Below are positions 41,544 to 52,000 of a stretch of DNA of 64,000 nt, piece by piece. The stretch is from an uncultured Bacteroidales bacterium (GTDB lineage: Bacteria > Bacteroidota > Bacteroidia > Bacteroidales > UBA932). A model generated the notes under the pieces. The model was not told the DNA's origin, did no database searches, and saw nothing but the letters and a program-made list of their open reading frames with translations. A program made the position numbers and the translations under genes. Location of the stretch: NCBI GenBank assembly GCA_944326365.1, contig CALVDR010000004.1, positions 62,001 through 126,000 on the forward strand, in the 5' to 3' direction. Within the stretch, counting starts at the first letter, position 1; each line of letters opens with the position of its first letter.

Positions 41544-43181
41544 TCAGTCAAGATTAGTAGCTTTCTTTACATAAAGTTCCCTTGCGCTGTATCCGGTTGC
41601 TCCGTCCAAGGCGGTATTTGTAAGGAACCTTATCTTGAGTAAATGTCCCTTGGCTTTCCCGCTGACAAGAACAGAGTACGGCACATCCACCCATTCAGTA
41701 TCATCCGGACCGGTAGAAACAGGCAGATTATCCTCCTTGGCTATGAGAGTCCAGCTGTTCTCAGACGGATTGGCATAATTCTCATAATCATAATCTTTCC
41801 TGTAGGCTCCATAGGCCGGGGTGAATTTGAACTCGGCATCATCCGAAACATAGAACTCCACGCCTTTGAGATGGCCCTTAGGGCTTCCGCCATCATTGCG
41901 GGTCCAGTTTACAAGCCCGATGGAAGCGACATTGCAGGACTCTCCCAGATCCACAACCAGTGCAGCCTGGCGGCGACGGCCTCCAAAGGAATGATAATCA
42001 GGATATGTATAGTCGTAATCGTCAAATCCGCTTTCCTTACAGTCCGCGTTAGGTTGAACAAGCGTTCCGCCAATTCCGTGAAGAGATGTCCAGCCTGAGC
42101 TTGTGCCTCTGAGAAGGAGTTTAGGGCTATATTGGCCCATTTGACTTGAGAAATTTTCAGCAGAATGATCATATTCTCTAGTTGAGCCATACAACGAGTA
42201 TTTTGTTGAGTATTCGTTCTCTTCACCTTTTTTTCTCTCCACACCACTGTTATTGCCATTGGCAACATTGATTTTGTTGTATGCATAGCAAGAGTTGCAG
42301 AATTTGATAGTGAAGCCGGACTCAGTCATCTGCTCGGTCTCTATTCCCACCAACTTGCAAGCAGCCATAGGGCAGATAGCGGATCTTCCAACCGTAAGGC
42401 TTGCACCGGTAGATATTGCAGGAATTTCCGGCCCATCGGCCATAGTCACATTGATTGTGATACCCTTGGTATAGTCCCTTGCAGGCAGGAAAATATAGAA
42501 CGGAGTCGGCTCCCCACTCAATGCCACACCCTCACCGCAATCTAAAGTAACTGTGGTGGTGGAAGGAGTCGTAAAAGTAAAGGTAGGTTCACCATCAGCC
42601 GCCATGCTCACTGAAACAGTGCCGGCAAGAGCTTCACCATTGTTACCCGTGACAGCGATGCTCTTGACTGAGCCAGAACCTGTGAATTGAAGTTTGAGAC
42701 ATCCAAAGACATTCCTGAAACCAAAATTCCCGGTTGAGGAAACAGCCATCATAGGAGCACCAGGACCGAAACTGCCTGGCTTATATGTCTGAATCTCAGG
42801 CACAGTTGTGACGACGGTGAATGTTCCCTCGTTTTCGATGCACAGCGCTGAAGCGGAATAAGGGTAGAATGCAACATTCGCACTGAGAGCTGTTCCACTT
42901 TCCCCCTGCGCCCCGGCAGCTTCAAGAACTGTCTCTGCGCCAGCAGATTGAGCTCTATACTTTAACAATTGAGTATTCTTATTGAATACAGCAACTTCGT
43001 CACCTGCATTCCATACAACGGTATTACTCTCACCAAGCTCAGTCTTGGTACTGAGAACTTCCATTCCGGCAGAAAATACAGGATAATTATCTGAATTGAA
43101 ATGAGTTGATGCTTCCTTATTGCATCCAAAAAACGCAACGACTGAGGAAAGCAAAAAGATTGTGGTATTTTTTTTCATCAT
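41544..43181 (-). CDS. Fimbrillin-like lipoprotein with C-terminal F5/8-type glycan-binding domain
   Basis: This 545-residue probable surface lipoprotein (signal FLLSSVVAFFGCNKE, lipobox Cys at about residue 20) has a fimbrillin-like N-terminal half with the usual TKTELGESNTVVWNAGDEVAVF pattern (seen as TKTELG, then VVWNAGDEVAVF) and NVAFYPYSA. The C-terminal part from about residue 285 (FCNSCYAYNKIN ... VASIGLVNWTR ... VEFYVSDDAEFKF ... LLKIRFLTN) is a discoidin/F5-8-type C domain. It is clearly related to the C-terminus of the next gene upstream (43379-45514). It is probably a surface glycan-binding protein of the PUL. A 44-codon gene lies 37 bases upstream. It is nine bases from the three-module enzyme gene downstream. 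Confidence 0.75.
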   Translation of the reverse strand: MMKKNTTIFLLSSVVAFFGCNKEASTHFNSDNYPVFSAGMEVLSTKTELGESNTVVWNAGDEVAVFNKNTQLLKYRAQSAGAETVLEAAGAQGESGTALSANVAFYPYSASALCIENEGTFTVVTTVPEIQTYKPGSFGPGAPMMAVSSTGNFGFRNVFGCLKLQFTGSGSVKSIAVTGNNGEALAGTVSVSMAADGEPTFTFTTPSTTTVTLDCGEGVALSGEPTPFYIFLPARDYTKGITINVTMADGPEIPAISTGASLTVGRSAICPMAACKLVGIETEQMTESGFTIKFCNSCYAYNKINVANGNNSGVERKKGEENEYSTKYSLYGSTREYDHSAENFSSQMGQYSPKLLLRGTSSGWTSLHGIGGTLVQPNADCKESGFDDYDYTYPDYHSFGGRRRQAALVVDLGESCNVASIGLVNWTRNDGGSPKGHLKGVEFYVSDDAEFKFTPAYGAYRKDYDYENYANPSENSWTLIAKEDNLPVSTGPDDTEWVDVPYSVLVSGKAKGHLLKIRFLTNTALDGATGYSARELYVKKATNLD

Positions 43182-43218
43182 AAAGACCTTTTAAAACTGT
43201 TTTTCAATAATCCCGAAT

Positions 43219-43353
43219 TTAGAGAATCCAATCGTTTTCAGCATCCTCTTGGTATGGATCAATAAAGTTCGAAGTGGAACTCTGGAGAAACGATGAGCTG
43301 ACTGTAAACTCAATCAAACTAAATTCTGGAGTCATGTAATGGTTTGTTTCCAT
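43219..43353 (-). CDS. Very small protein (44 aa) with Y-x-x-P-E motif
   Basis: An ATG at 43353 opens a 44-codon frame ending in TAA at 43219. It starts METNHYMTPEFSLIEFTVSS and ends in an acidic, Trp-containing tail (DAENDWIL). It fills most of the 197-base gap between the GH43 gene and the fimbrillin-like lipoprotein gene. It lacks a signal peptide and charged clusters other than the tail. It resembles the 52-codon frame at 57786-57944: both have Y-x-x-P-E, then a hydrophobic alternating stretch, a Ser-rich middle, and an acidic end with W. Both lie just upstream of a fimbrillin-like lipoprotein gene. Function is unknown; I recognise it only as a type of tiny ORF seen in Bacteroidales. Confidence 0.6.
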   Translation of the reverse strand: METNHYMTPEFSLIEFTVSSSFLQSSTSNFIDPYQEDAENDWIL

Positions 43354-43378
43354 AATAAATAGTATTAGTGTTTGTAAT

Positions 43379-45514
43379 TTATCTTATGCTTGTACATTCT
43401 TTTACATAAATTTCGCTCAGAGAGAAGAGCGTAATTGCGCCAGCATCGAAGGTACCGAGCAGCCTTATCTTCAAGTATCTTCCCCTGGAAGCATGAGTCA
43501 GTAACTGCTCCTGAGACATGTTCAACCACTGAATTGACTGACTTTGAGCAAGATTATCGTTTGCTGCAATCCTTGTCCAGCTGTTCTGCGAAGGATTGCC
43601 ATATTCGGAATAATCATATCCGGATACACCATTTGCTGGCGTAAATATGAATTCAGGGTCATCAGAAACATAGAATTCAACACTCTTGGTATCTGTCACC
43701 GCTGCGTTGTTCGGACGTCTGTTCAGCAAACCAACCGCAGCTACATCTACAGATTTCTGCATATCAATCACTATGGAAACTGCACAACGGCGGCCCTTGA
43801 AAGCATGGAATTCCGTAAAACTATAATCATAGTCATCCGTACCGTTTTCAACTCCTGACCTGTCTTGAACAAACGGCTCCCACCATTGGAAGTTGGAGTA
43901 CCATCCCTTGTCCTCTAATCCGTCTACAAGGAACTGTGCCTTGTAGGTTTCAGCCAGTTTCAATTCACCAGTTGCACTGCCATCGTGCTCATAAGCCCTT
44001 GAGCTGTTGCAGAATAGAATCTTGAACTGAGTCTGATCCATATAGGCAAAATCAAATTTGCCAGGCTTGCTGACCACCAGATAAATAGGATTATCAATCA
44101 ACTCCAGTTTCGAATCGGATGAAACCTCAACCTTGACAGGAAGCAGATATTGTACATCCTCTTCTATTACGGTTCTGTCAATGGTAATGACAATATTTCC
44201 AGACAATGTTCCGGAACCCAGCTGTGCAGGTGCAACAGAGTAAGCATCAGAAGGGAGCAACGGATATGATGTCCTTCTTTCAATGTTATACTCATCACAA
44301 AGATCCTGAAGACCGGTCTGAATCATATCAACACTTACGCTGGCAGAATAGCTGTCACAGAAGACAATGTTGACAGGGATATTGTAAGCAGTCTTATCTG
44401 CTTTGAGTGTCAATTTATCTTCTTTACCCTCAACCAATACGGCTGGCTGCTGGACCACCTTATCAAGTTTACCGGCACTTACAGATATGTCCTTGATTAC
44501 AAGGTGAGGCTTGCCGTTCCTGGAAAGTGAAGGATTCAGGTGATAAGCCAGCTTCAAATTGCCATCCAGATCCTCGAATATGCATCCGTGACCTCCGTCG
44601 TAGTTGTTGACTATGCCGGCATGCTCCCAAGGTCCCTCGATTTTGCCTGAAGTCGAAACAGCCTGTCCGATTGAATACCATTTCTGGTCATCGTTACCCG
44701 GCTGTTTTGCATAATGGGACCAGATGCAGATAAGCTTGCCGGAAGATGGGTCGCGCCAAAGCATAGGGGCATCTGCAATGTAAACCGCCTTGCCATCACG
44801 CACATCCACCGCACAGGCATATTTGGAGTCCGAACCATTGAACAGACGAACAGGTTCTCCTACAGTAGATGTAAGGTCATCATTCATTTTATAGGCATAT
44901 ACACCTGCATCATAGCCTTTTTCGGTTATTTCTGTTGCAGCTTCCCTACAATAGACAATCCAAGGAGTCCCGCTTTCATCGACATACAACGACCCGTCAA
45001 TGTTCTGAGTATCAGTCTCGGGAATGAGATTCACGTGATCTCGGTTCAAAGGCCATATAGCCCCTTCAGGACCATAGTCACCTTTGAAAACAGTGTTGGA
45101 TTTTGCGCTGGTGAAGTCATCTGCACTGCCATTTGCAGAAACTGCGGTCGCTATGCAATAGACATTATCCTTCCACCTGTACATATCGGCAGCCCAATAT
45201 GTATAGTTTGAATAAAGTCCACTGGTATTATATACATTCCCAAGATTCCTCCACATATTCAAGTCACGGCTCTTGTACATCTCGATACCTCCAGCAACGA
45301 CTACAGGACAATAATACGCCTGTTTCTCTTTGTCCACATAAATGAACGGATCCCTATATTCCATTTCCTCAGTACGGATATTATACAGAGACTCGGAATC
45401 ATTGACTTCCGTAGGTATGACCGTATAGTTCTCCGAATAGCATCCGCAGAGCAATGCCATATATGATACGGTCAACAGACCTTTTTGTATTTTGTTGTAA
45501 AAATTTGATTTCAT
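43379..45514 (-). CDS. GH43-like glycosidase lipoprotein with DUF1735-like and F5/8-type domains
   Basis: This 711-residue lipoprotein (signal VSYMALLCGCYSE, lipobox Cys at about residue 25) has an N-terminal five-bladed propeller with the GH43 base in EYRDPFIYVDKEKQAYYC, the second Asp in NIDGSLYVDESGTPWIVYC, and an APMLWRDPSSGKLICIWSHY segment in the catalytic-acid position. Here the preceding residue is Asp (IADAP) rather than the commoner Glu. Residues about 370-490 look like a DUF1735-type beta-domain (VFCDSYSASVSVD). The C-terminus from about residue 495 is an F5/8-type domain closely related to that of the neighbouring lipoprotein (VEFYVSDDPEFIFTP). Surface-anchored side-chain removal is the probable role. 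The gap to the FAD oxidoreductase gene is eight bases. Confidence 0.78.
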   Translation of the reverse strand: MKSNFYNKIQKGLLTVSYMALLCGCYSENYTVIPTEVNDSESLYNIRTEEMEYRDPFIYVDKEKQAYYCPVVVAGGIEMYKSRDLNMWRNLGNVYNTSGLYSNYTYWAADMYRWKDNVYCIATAVSANGSADDFTSAKSNTVFKGDYGPEGAIWPLNRDHVNLIPETDTQNIDGSLYVDESGTPWIVYCREAATEITEKGYDAGVYAYKMNDDLTSTVGEPVRLFNGSDSKYACAVDVRDGKAVYIADAPMLWRDPSSGKLICIWSHYAKQPGNDDQKWYSIGQAVSTSGKIEGPWEHAGIVNNYDGGHGCIFEDLDGNLKLAYHLNPSLSRNGKPHLVIKDISVSAGKLDKVVQQPAVLVEGKEDKLTLKADKTAYNIPVNIVFCDSYSASVSVDMIQTGLQDLCDEYNIERRTSYPLLPSDAYSVAPAQLGSGTLSGNIVITIDRTVIEEDVQYLLPVKVEVSSDSKLELIDNPIYLVVSKPGKFDFAYMDQTQFKILFCNSSRAYEHDGSATGELKLAETYKAQFLVDGLEDKGWYSNFQWWEPFVQDRSGVENGTDDYDYSFTEFHAFKGRRCAVSIVIDMQKSVDVAAVGLLNRRPNNAAVTDTKSVEFYVSDDPEFIFTPANGVSGYDYSEYGNPSQNSWTRIAANDNLAQSQSIQWLNMSQEQLLTHASRGRYLKIRLLGTFDAGAITLFSLSEIYVKECTSIR

Positions 45515-45522
45515 GATAGCAT

Positions 45523-47388
45523 TTATTCTTTTTCAAGAGTAAAACCCCAGTTATATTTCTGATTGTCAGGAGCCGCAGGATCTCCGGCACCGGCTTTCAT
45601 AAGTTCCTGCAACTCAGAAAAATGAGTCGTATAGACATCCCTTGGAAGGCAATTGTTCCTGTGGCAGACAGAAGCCGCCATCCCGACAACCTCACCCATC
45701 ATTCCGGTAGTCCTCATCACGCGGACTGTACCCAAGGCTATATGTGTCACGCTGACATCCCTTCCAGCCATGAACAAGTTGTTAACGTTGCGGGAGTAAA
45801 AACACCTGTACGGCACAGCATAATGATAGATTCTGTCGCCTAGGCTTATCGCCTTGAATTCCTTTCCAGGGAACCATTTTCCATTTTCCGGATCCGGATA
45901 ATGAAGGTCTATATCCCAGGTCGTGGTAACGGTAGCGTCCTCATAAGGAATCCTTTCCTTTACATCCTGCTCGGTAAGGACATGGTCTCCGACCAGTCGT
46001 CTGGACTCACGCTTTCCATAAATATAAGCTACCCAGCCAAGGCTGCGGTTCTGCCATTTCTGATTGTTCTTCAGATGGTTTTTAAGATAGCTCCAGTTGG
46101 AATAGATCACAAGGGTAGCATAGTCCCTGATTTGCTCGGCATCCTTGATTGGGTCGCGACCTATTCCGGTCTCCCATTCCCAGTCGCCCTTGAACACTTT
46201 TTCGCAACTTTCCTCATTGAATTGTATCCCATAGCTGAACTCCGGGAATGATGACGGTTTCTTGTCATCAACCGAATACCACTGTACAGAACTTCCCATA
46301 GTCAGCATATCCGGTTTCTCAGGAGCGCTCTTCTCGTTGAACTGGTCCTTGCTTTCCCTGCCGATAAGATACTCAGCTCCAGCAAGATAACCGATTGTCC
46401 CATCACCTGTACAATCTGCGAACAGAGGTGCTGTAAAGATGTGCTTTACTCCAGTCATTATATTCTGGGTAACAACGCTCTTTATCTTGTTGCCAGACAT
46501 AATGACAGAATTGGCATGCTCACATATATGCAGGTCGATATTCTCGTTCGACATAATCCAGTCCATCTTCTTCTGATCCTCATACACATAAGCAGGACGG
46601 GAATTTCCACCTTCCTTAGGTCCGAATTCCTTGATCATATTGCCAAGGTTGGTGTATGGGGCTTTGTTAATGCGACCTCCAAGATGAACACGACACTCGG
46701 AACTGTTGTTTCCTCCAAGAACAGGGCGGTCCTGAATCAAAGCGACCTTAAGCCCAAGTCTGGCTGCTGACATTGCTGCACACATTCCGGCAACTCCACC
46801 GCCCACCACAACAAAATCATAGTTGAGCGTCTGAGGCTTTCCAAGTTTCAAGGCTTTGGCCCTGAATTTTTCCAGCTGCTTGCCATCTGCCGGAGGTACA
46901 TCATTCTTCTTAGTAGTGAACCAGATGGCGTCGCACCTTCCTTCAAATCCCGTAAGATCCTGAAGAGTAAGCATTTGCTTTCTGTCATCTATCTTGACCT
47001 TACCGGCATACTGCCACATCCATTTGTCACCGGTTTCTCCAAGCACTGCCTCAAGAGTGGTTTCCCCTACCTTAAGTTGAAATTTTCCGGGACCCTTCCC
47101 ATCATACCAGGGACCAGTCCAGTTATAAGTCCTGACATACACATCATAATCTCCTGCAGCAGGAAATTCAACTTCTGTGGTAGCATCCTCAACTTTGACA
47201 CCCATACCATGGGCAAGCAGATATGGAGAACCCATCAAGTCCATGAACTGCTGGTCTATACACCAGCCACCACGGTTACTAAAGCTCTCTGCCTCAACAA
47301 GAAGCCCAGCTGCATAAGACTGGAATGAAGCAAGGAACAACAAAGTCAGAAAAAGACCAGATTTCTTTATAATGCTTTTCATCATCAA
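45523..47388 (-). CDS. Secreted FAD-dependent oxidoreductase with N-terminal beta-domain
   Basis: The 621-residue protein carries a Sec signal peptide (SGLFLTLLFLASFQSYA). A beta-rich, carbohydrate-binding-like domain spans about residues 27-160 (VEAESFSNRGGWCIDQQFMD). The FAD_oxidored-type flavoprotein has the dinucleotide-binding fingerprint VVVGGGVAGMCAAMSAARLG at 193-212, the family motif GGNNSSECRV at 225-234, and the C-terminal FAD contact VNNLFMAGRDVSVTHIALG. A flavoenzyme outside the cytoplasm in a glycan locus suggests oxidation of a sugar hydroxyl or a similar group; the substrate is unknown. Its start overlaps the susD stop by four bases, so its expression is tied to the SusCD pair. 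The flavin-binding residues appear intact. Confidence 0.8.
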   Translation of the reverse strand: MMMKSIIKKSGLFLTLLFLASFQSYAAGLLVEAESFSNRGGWCIDQQFMDLMGSPYLLAHGMGVKVEDATTEVEFPAAGDYDVYVRTYNWTGPWYDGKGPGKFQLKVGETTLEAVLGETGDKWMWQYAGKVKIDDRKQMLTLQDLTGFEGRCDAIWFTTKKNDVPPADGKQLEKFRAKALKLGKPQTLNYDFVVVGGGVAGMCAAMSAARLGLKVALIQDRPVLGGNNSSECRVHLGGRINKAPYTNLGNMIKEFGPKEGGNSRPAYVYEDQKKMDWIMSNENIDLHICEHANSVIMSGNKIKSVVTQNIMTGVKHIFTAPLFADCTGDGTIGYLAGAEYLIGRESKDQFNEKSAPEKPDMLTMGSSVQWYSVDDKKPSSFPEFSYGIQFNEESCEKVFKGDWEWETGIGRDPIKDAEQIRDYATLVIYSNWSYLKNHLKNNQKWQNRSLGWVAYIYGKRESRRLVGDHVLTEQDVKERIPYEDATVTTTWDIDLHYPDPENGKWFPGKEFKAISLGDRIYHYAVPYRCFYSRNVNNLFMAGRDVSVTHIALGTVRVMRTTGMMGEVVGMAASVCHRNNCLPRDVYTTHFSELQELMKAGAGDPAAPDNQKYNWGFTLEKE

Positions 47389-49085
47389 TATCCTGTATTT
47401 TGTGTCAGTTTATTATTTATCACGATCTCTTTAGAAGGGATTGGCCAGAGATATTGCCTGTCATGCCATTTCTTGGCAGAAAGAGCCTGAATATAACCCT
47501 TCTTCTCCATAGCGGTGAAATCCGGGATACCCTCTTCATCAATTTCAGGAGTCATCGGCCAGAACCATGGGAGCCCATTGTCAATGAGTTTCTCCACAAT
47601 AGACTGGGCCGGATAAAGCATACCATAGTTCTTTTTGGACATAACCTTGGAAGCTATCTTCCAACGGATGATATCGCTGTATCTGAGACCTTCATTTGCA
47701 AATTCCATCCTTCTTTCCGTTCTGAGAATCTTCCTCAATTCAAGTCTATCAGTTGCTGTGACAGCAGGATAAGCAGTTGTGTTGTCAAAGGTTGTTGAAT
47801 ATGCACGGGAACGGACGCGGTTGATTGCCTCGAGGACACTGTCATCAATATCGTCCATTTCAATCTTGGCTTCAGCATACATAAGAAGCACATCGGCATA
47901 TCTTATGATAATCTGTGTCGGCTCCGCTTTTCCTCCATTCTCAACCCAACTTTCATCAACACCCTTCTTCCAGAGCAGGCCGTTGAACGAAGCATATTGA
48001 AAGACTCCCCTGGAATCCTTATTGCTGACTTGCTTTCCATTCTTATCCTTTACCACTGTGGCAGTAGGATGAGGGTTATACTCATAGCCGCAATGCATTG
48101 ATCCGAAAGGAACGATGGTCATCGAACAGCGCGGGTCCCTGTTCTTGAACGGGTCATTCTTGTCATAAAGCGGAGACTCGTCAATAGGCTTTCCGTCTGT
48201 ACAGGTATATGTTGCCAGCAAATCCCAGCTTGGACACCACCAGGCATTTCCGGAGCCAAGTCTTGACAGAATCTCCCATGCAGGATAATAATAGCCCAGT
48301 TCCACCGAACGTGGAATTGCAAGAATATATTCCTTTGATACCTTTGTAGTCTGCAAGAAGAGTTTCTCAAAAGAAGGTTCGAGATCATAGACATTCAGGT
48401 CCATACAAGCCTTGGCAGCTTCTGCTGCCGTTTTCCAGTCACCCATGCGCAGAGCAAAACGGGCCTTCATAGCCATGGCGGCTCCTTTGGTTGCTCTTGA
48501 TGCCTGATAATCAGTCTTTTCAGGCAGTCCTTCTATAGCCTTGTCATAATCCGCATAGACCAAAGGAATGAGTTCGCTCTTAGGAGTACGTTCCATAGTA
48601 AAAGCATCCTCGATGCTGACCATCGAGTCTACATAGACTACATCCCCGAACTTTTCAATCAACATGCTATAGAAAGCCGCCCTGAGGAAATATGCCTCTG
48701 CGCCGAATCTGTCAACGTTTCTCTGAGGGATACCTGACTCAAGTCCTCTTTGAAGGTTCATAAGCACGACATTCGCCCTGCCTATTCCCTTATACTTATT
48801 TTCCCAATAATCGACGACTTCTTGTGTCTGACCATTTACAGTTGCATTGGCAAAGCTGCTCAGAATCTGCCTTTGAACAAAATCATCTGTCCAGCTCTCA
48901 TTATCAGCAGTCCACATTCCGGACTGATACAAATTTTTCAAAGATGCCTCGAACTCATCTTCTGTGGTGAACCAGTTTTCAGAAGAACCTTCTGACAAAG
49001 GATTCCTGTCCAAATCATAGCACGATGTCGCAGCAAGGCCACATAGAGCGGTAAAAACTGGTAACAATATTTTATTTAATCTCAT
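47385..49085 (-). CDS. SusD/RagB-family outer-membrane glycan-binding lipoprotein (PUL 1)
   Basis: This 566-residue SusD homologue forms the extracellular lid on the SusC transporter. It has a lipoprotein signal (VFTALCGLAATSCYDLD, Cys at about residue 22), the typical N-terminal WFTTEDEFEASLKNLYQSG, TPR-like helices, and the C-terminal SusD signature (LRKILRTERRMEFANEGLRYSDIIRW). It directly follows susC (13-base gap) and overlaps the FAD oxidoreductase gene by four bases. The bound glycan cannot be inferred from the sequence. Length and motifs are complete. Confidence 0.94.
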   Translation of the reverse strand: MRLNKILLPVFTALCGLAATSCYDLDRNPLSEGSSENWFTTEDEFEASLKNLYQSGMWTADNESWTDDFVQRQILSSFANATVNGQTQEVVDYWENKYKGIGRANVVLMNLQRGLESGIPQRNVDRFGAEAYFLRAAFYSMLIEKFGDVVYVDSMVSIEDAFTMERTPKSELIPLVYADYDKAIEGLPEKTDYQASRATKGAAMAMKARFALRMGDWKTAAEAAKACMDLNVYDLEPSFEKLFLQTTKVSKEYILAIPRSVELGYYYPAWEILSRLGSGNAWWCPSWDLLATYTCTDGKPIDESPLYDKNDPFKNRDPRCSMTIVPFGSMHCGYEYNPHPTATVVKDKNGKQVSNKDSRGVFQYASFNGLLWKKGVDESWVENGGKAEPTQIIIRYADVLLMYAEAKIEMDDIDDSVLEAINRVRSRAYSTTFDNTTAYPAVTATDRLELRKILRTERRMEFANEGLRYSDIIRWKIASKVMSKKNYGMLYPAQSIVEKLIDNGLPWFWPMTPEIDEEGIPDFTAMEKKGYIQALSAKKWHDRQYLWPIPSKEIVINNKLTQNTGY

Positions 49086-49098
49086 AATTAACTGATTA

Positions 49099-52000
49099 TT
49101 AGAATGTTATTTCAGCGCCTAAAAGTACAGTGGTTGTAATAGGATAAGAAGTTGGCCCGACTTCCGGATCCCATCCCTTCGGATATTTGCTTATCGAGAA
49201 CAGGTCGGTAGCAGTTGCATAGAATCTAAGCTTCTTGATGAATGCCTTTTTGGTAATGTGTTCTGGCAAGGTATAGCCGAGCATCACGTTCTTCAACCTG
49301 AAATAAGCACCGTTGAACAACCAGTAATCGGACAAGCAATACACCCCGCTTTCATTTGCATAGGTAAGGCGAGGATATTGTGCCTGAGCATTCTCCTCAG
49401 CTGTCTTGAAACTGCTCCAGTATTTGCCATCAATCACGGCAGGGATGTTACCATAATTGGCAATCAATGGCTTGACCATCATATTGGTCATCCTTGATTT
49501 CTGAAGGCCCACTCCCTGGAACGACAACGACAAGTCAATACCCTTGTATCCGAAATTCAAGTTACCTCCATAAGTGAACCTTGGCAGAGAACCGCCAAGA
49601 AGCACACGGTCATACTCAGGTGTGATCTTTCCATCCGGAACACCATTCGGACCGGAGATATCCTTGTACTTTATATCACCAAGACTGGTCTGGTTGTTAA
49701 GCTTCGGCGAATAATCCAAGTCTTCCTGAGTCAGGAACAATCCTTCTGAAACATAACCATACCACTCATTGAACTCACTTCCTTCGAGTTTCACCTGATC
49801 TCCAAGGAACTGTGTACCTCCAAGATTTCCCATCTCAGACTTGAAATCCGAAAGGTTGAAATTGACGCCATAGAAGAAATCTCCCACATTGTCCTTCCAT
49901 CCAAGGCTCAACTCAAAACCATTTGTCTTCATATCTCCCGTATTCTTTTCCGGATTGCCGTAGCCGACATAGTCCGGAATCTCCAGAGCCAGAAGCATAT
50001 CCTTGGTCTTCTTGTTGTAATAATCAGCTGTGAGGGACAGACGGTTATTGAGGAAATACATATCCAAACCGACATCTATCGACTGGGTTGTCTCCCAGGT
50101 AATGTTCTCGATGACATAATTTCGCTGGGCTGCCGTCATCTCTTCGACAACTTCTCCGCTGCTGTTGACAAACAGGCCACGACCTGTATTGATCAAAGAC
50201 TGGTATGGATAATTACCTATACGCTCATTTCCCAAAGTACCGTATGAAAGTCTCACTTTCAAATACGAAATCGAATTTTTCCCAAGTTTGAAGAACGGTT
50301 CCTCGCTCACTACCCATGCACCTGATACAGAAGGAAACATTCCCCATCTGTATTTCTTTGCAAATCTGGAAGAACCATCCCACCTGCAGTTCGCCTGAAG
50401 CAGGTATCTGTTCTTGTAATTATATGACACACGTCCAAAGAAAGACCTCAGTGCTGTCTCATAAGCATTTCCAGAGTTGAAAACCAGATTGTTCGGAGCT
50501 ATGTCCATATATGGGAAATCGCTCAATTCAAATTTATCCTTTGTGGCAGTAAGGCCCTCATAGAAATAATAGTTCGACTCGTAACCTGCCATCACTCCGA
50601 TGGTATGACCGCCGAACGTCTCGTTATAATTCGCAAGGAACTGCACATTGGCACTCTTGCTGTCATTCCTGTATTCAGACAGCTTGGTTGATGAAATCAG
50701 ATAGCCTCCTACAATGTCAGGGTCCTCAGCCGTGGTCCAAGGGAGTTCTTTCTGGAAACTCTTCTGCTTGGTTATTACAAAGTTAGGGGCAAATACCGCC
50801 GAGAAGCGAAGTGAAGGTATAGGTGTGATGTCAACCTGCGCCTTACCAGCAATCTGAAAGACGTCCTTTTTATTGAAACCGCCGTAGTTGACCAGGGCAT
50901 AGATATTTGCGCCCTTGCCATCTGCAATGCGCCCGTCATCCCAGGTAGCGGCATAAATTGGAGGAAGGTATCTTACCAAGGTATATGGATCCGTCACAGG
51001 ACTGTTAGCCTCTTTCTTGTTGAAAGAGAAGTCTATGCTGGCATGCAGCCACTTGGTAATGTTGATATCATTATTGACTTTAGTCATGAAACGGCTGAAA
51101 TCCAAGCCGTTATACAAACCATCTGTCTTGTTGTATGTGAAAGATGCATAGGTTTGAATAACATTTGAACCTCCCGAAATATTTACCCTGTGCATACACC
51201 TCAAAGCTGCATTGGACAAGACGAGATTATGCCAGTCAGTATTAGGATAGTTATTCGGATCGGTCTTATTGTATTCCAACCAATTTTCAACCTGGTCCTG
51301 TGAATAAGTCTGATACAGTCCACCTGAAGGGTTGTCATTGTAACGCAATTCATTTGTCATCTCAAGATACCTTGTCAGATCGACAAATTCAACGTTTGAT
51401 GTAGGGATTTCATAGCCATATTCAACATTATATGATATGTTGATACGCTCCTTGGAACCCCTCTTGGTTGTTATCAGGATGACACCCGCAGCAGCCCTTG
51501 AACCATATATGGAAGCCGAAGCTGCATCCTTCAGTACAGAAATGTTCTCAATGTCCTCCGGGCTGACAGATGACATGTCGCCGGGAACACCGTCAATAAT
51601 CACAAGAGGAGTAGAGTCTCCGATTGTGGTGATTCCCCTGACCTTGATGTCACCTCCTTCATTACTGGGCTCATTGCTGCTCCTTGTAACAGTGACTCCG
51701 GCCATGGCTCCCTGAAGGGATGCAGCCACAGAATTGGATTTTCTGTCGGCAATTGTCTTTCCATCAACTGCACCGACAGATCCTGTAAGGTCAACTTTTC
51801 TCGCGGTACCATATCCGATAACTACAAGTTCATCCAGCAAATTGGTGTCCTCCTGGAGTACGATCTCTACATACTGTTTCCCTGAAGTTTCAACTTCCTT
51901 GTCCAAGAAACCAAGATAGGAGGCCACTATCACGGCTCCTTTAGACGGAATTTCAATGCTGAAAGATCCGTCCACACCGGTAATGACTCCATTGGTTGTC

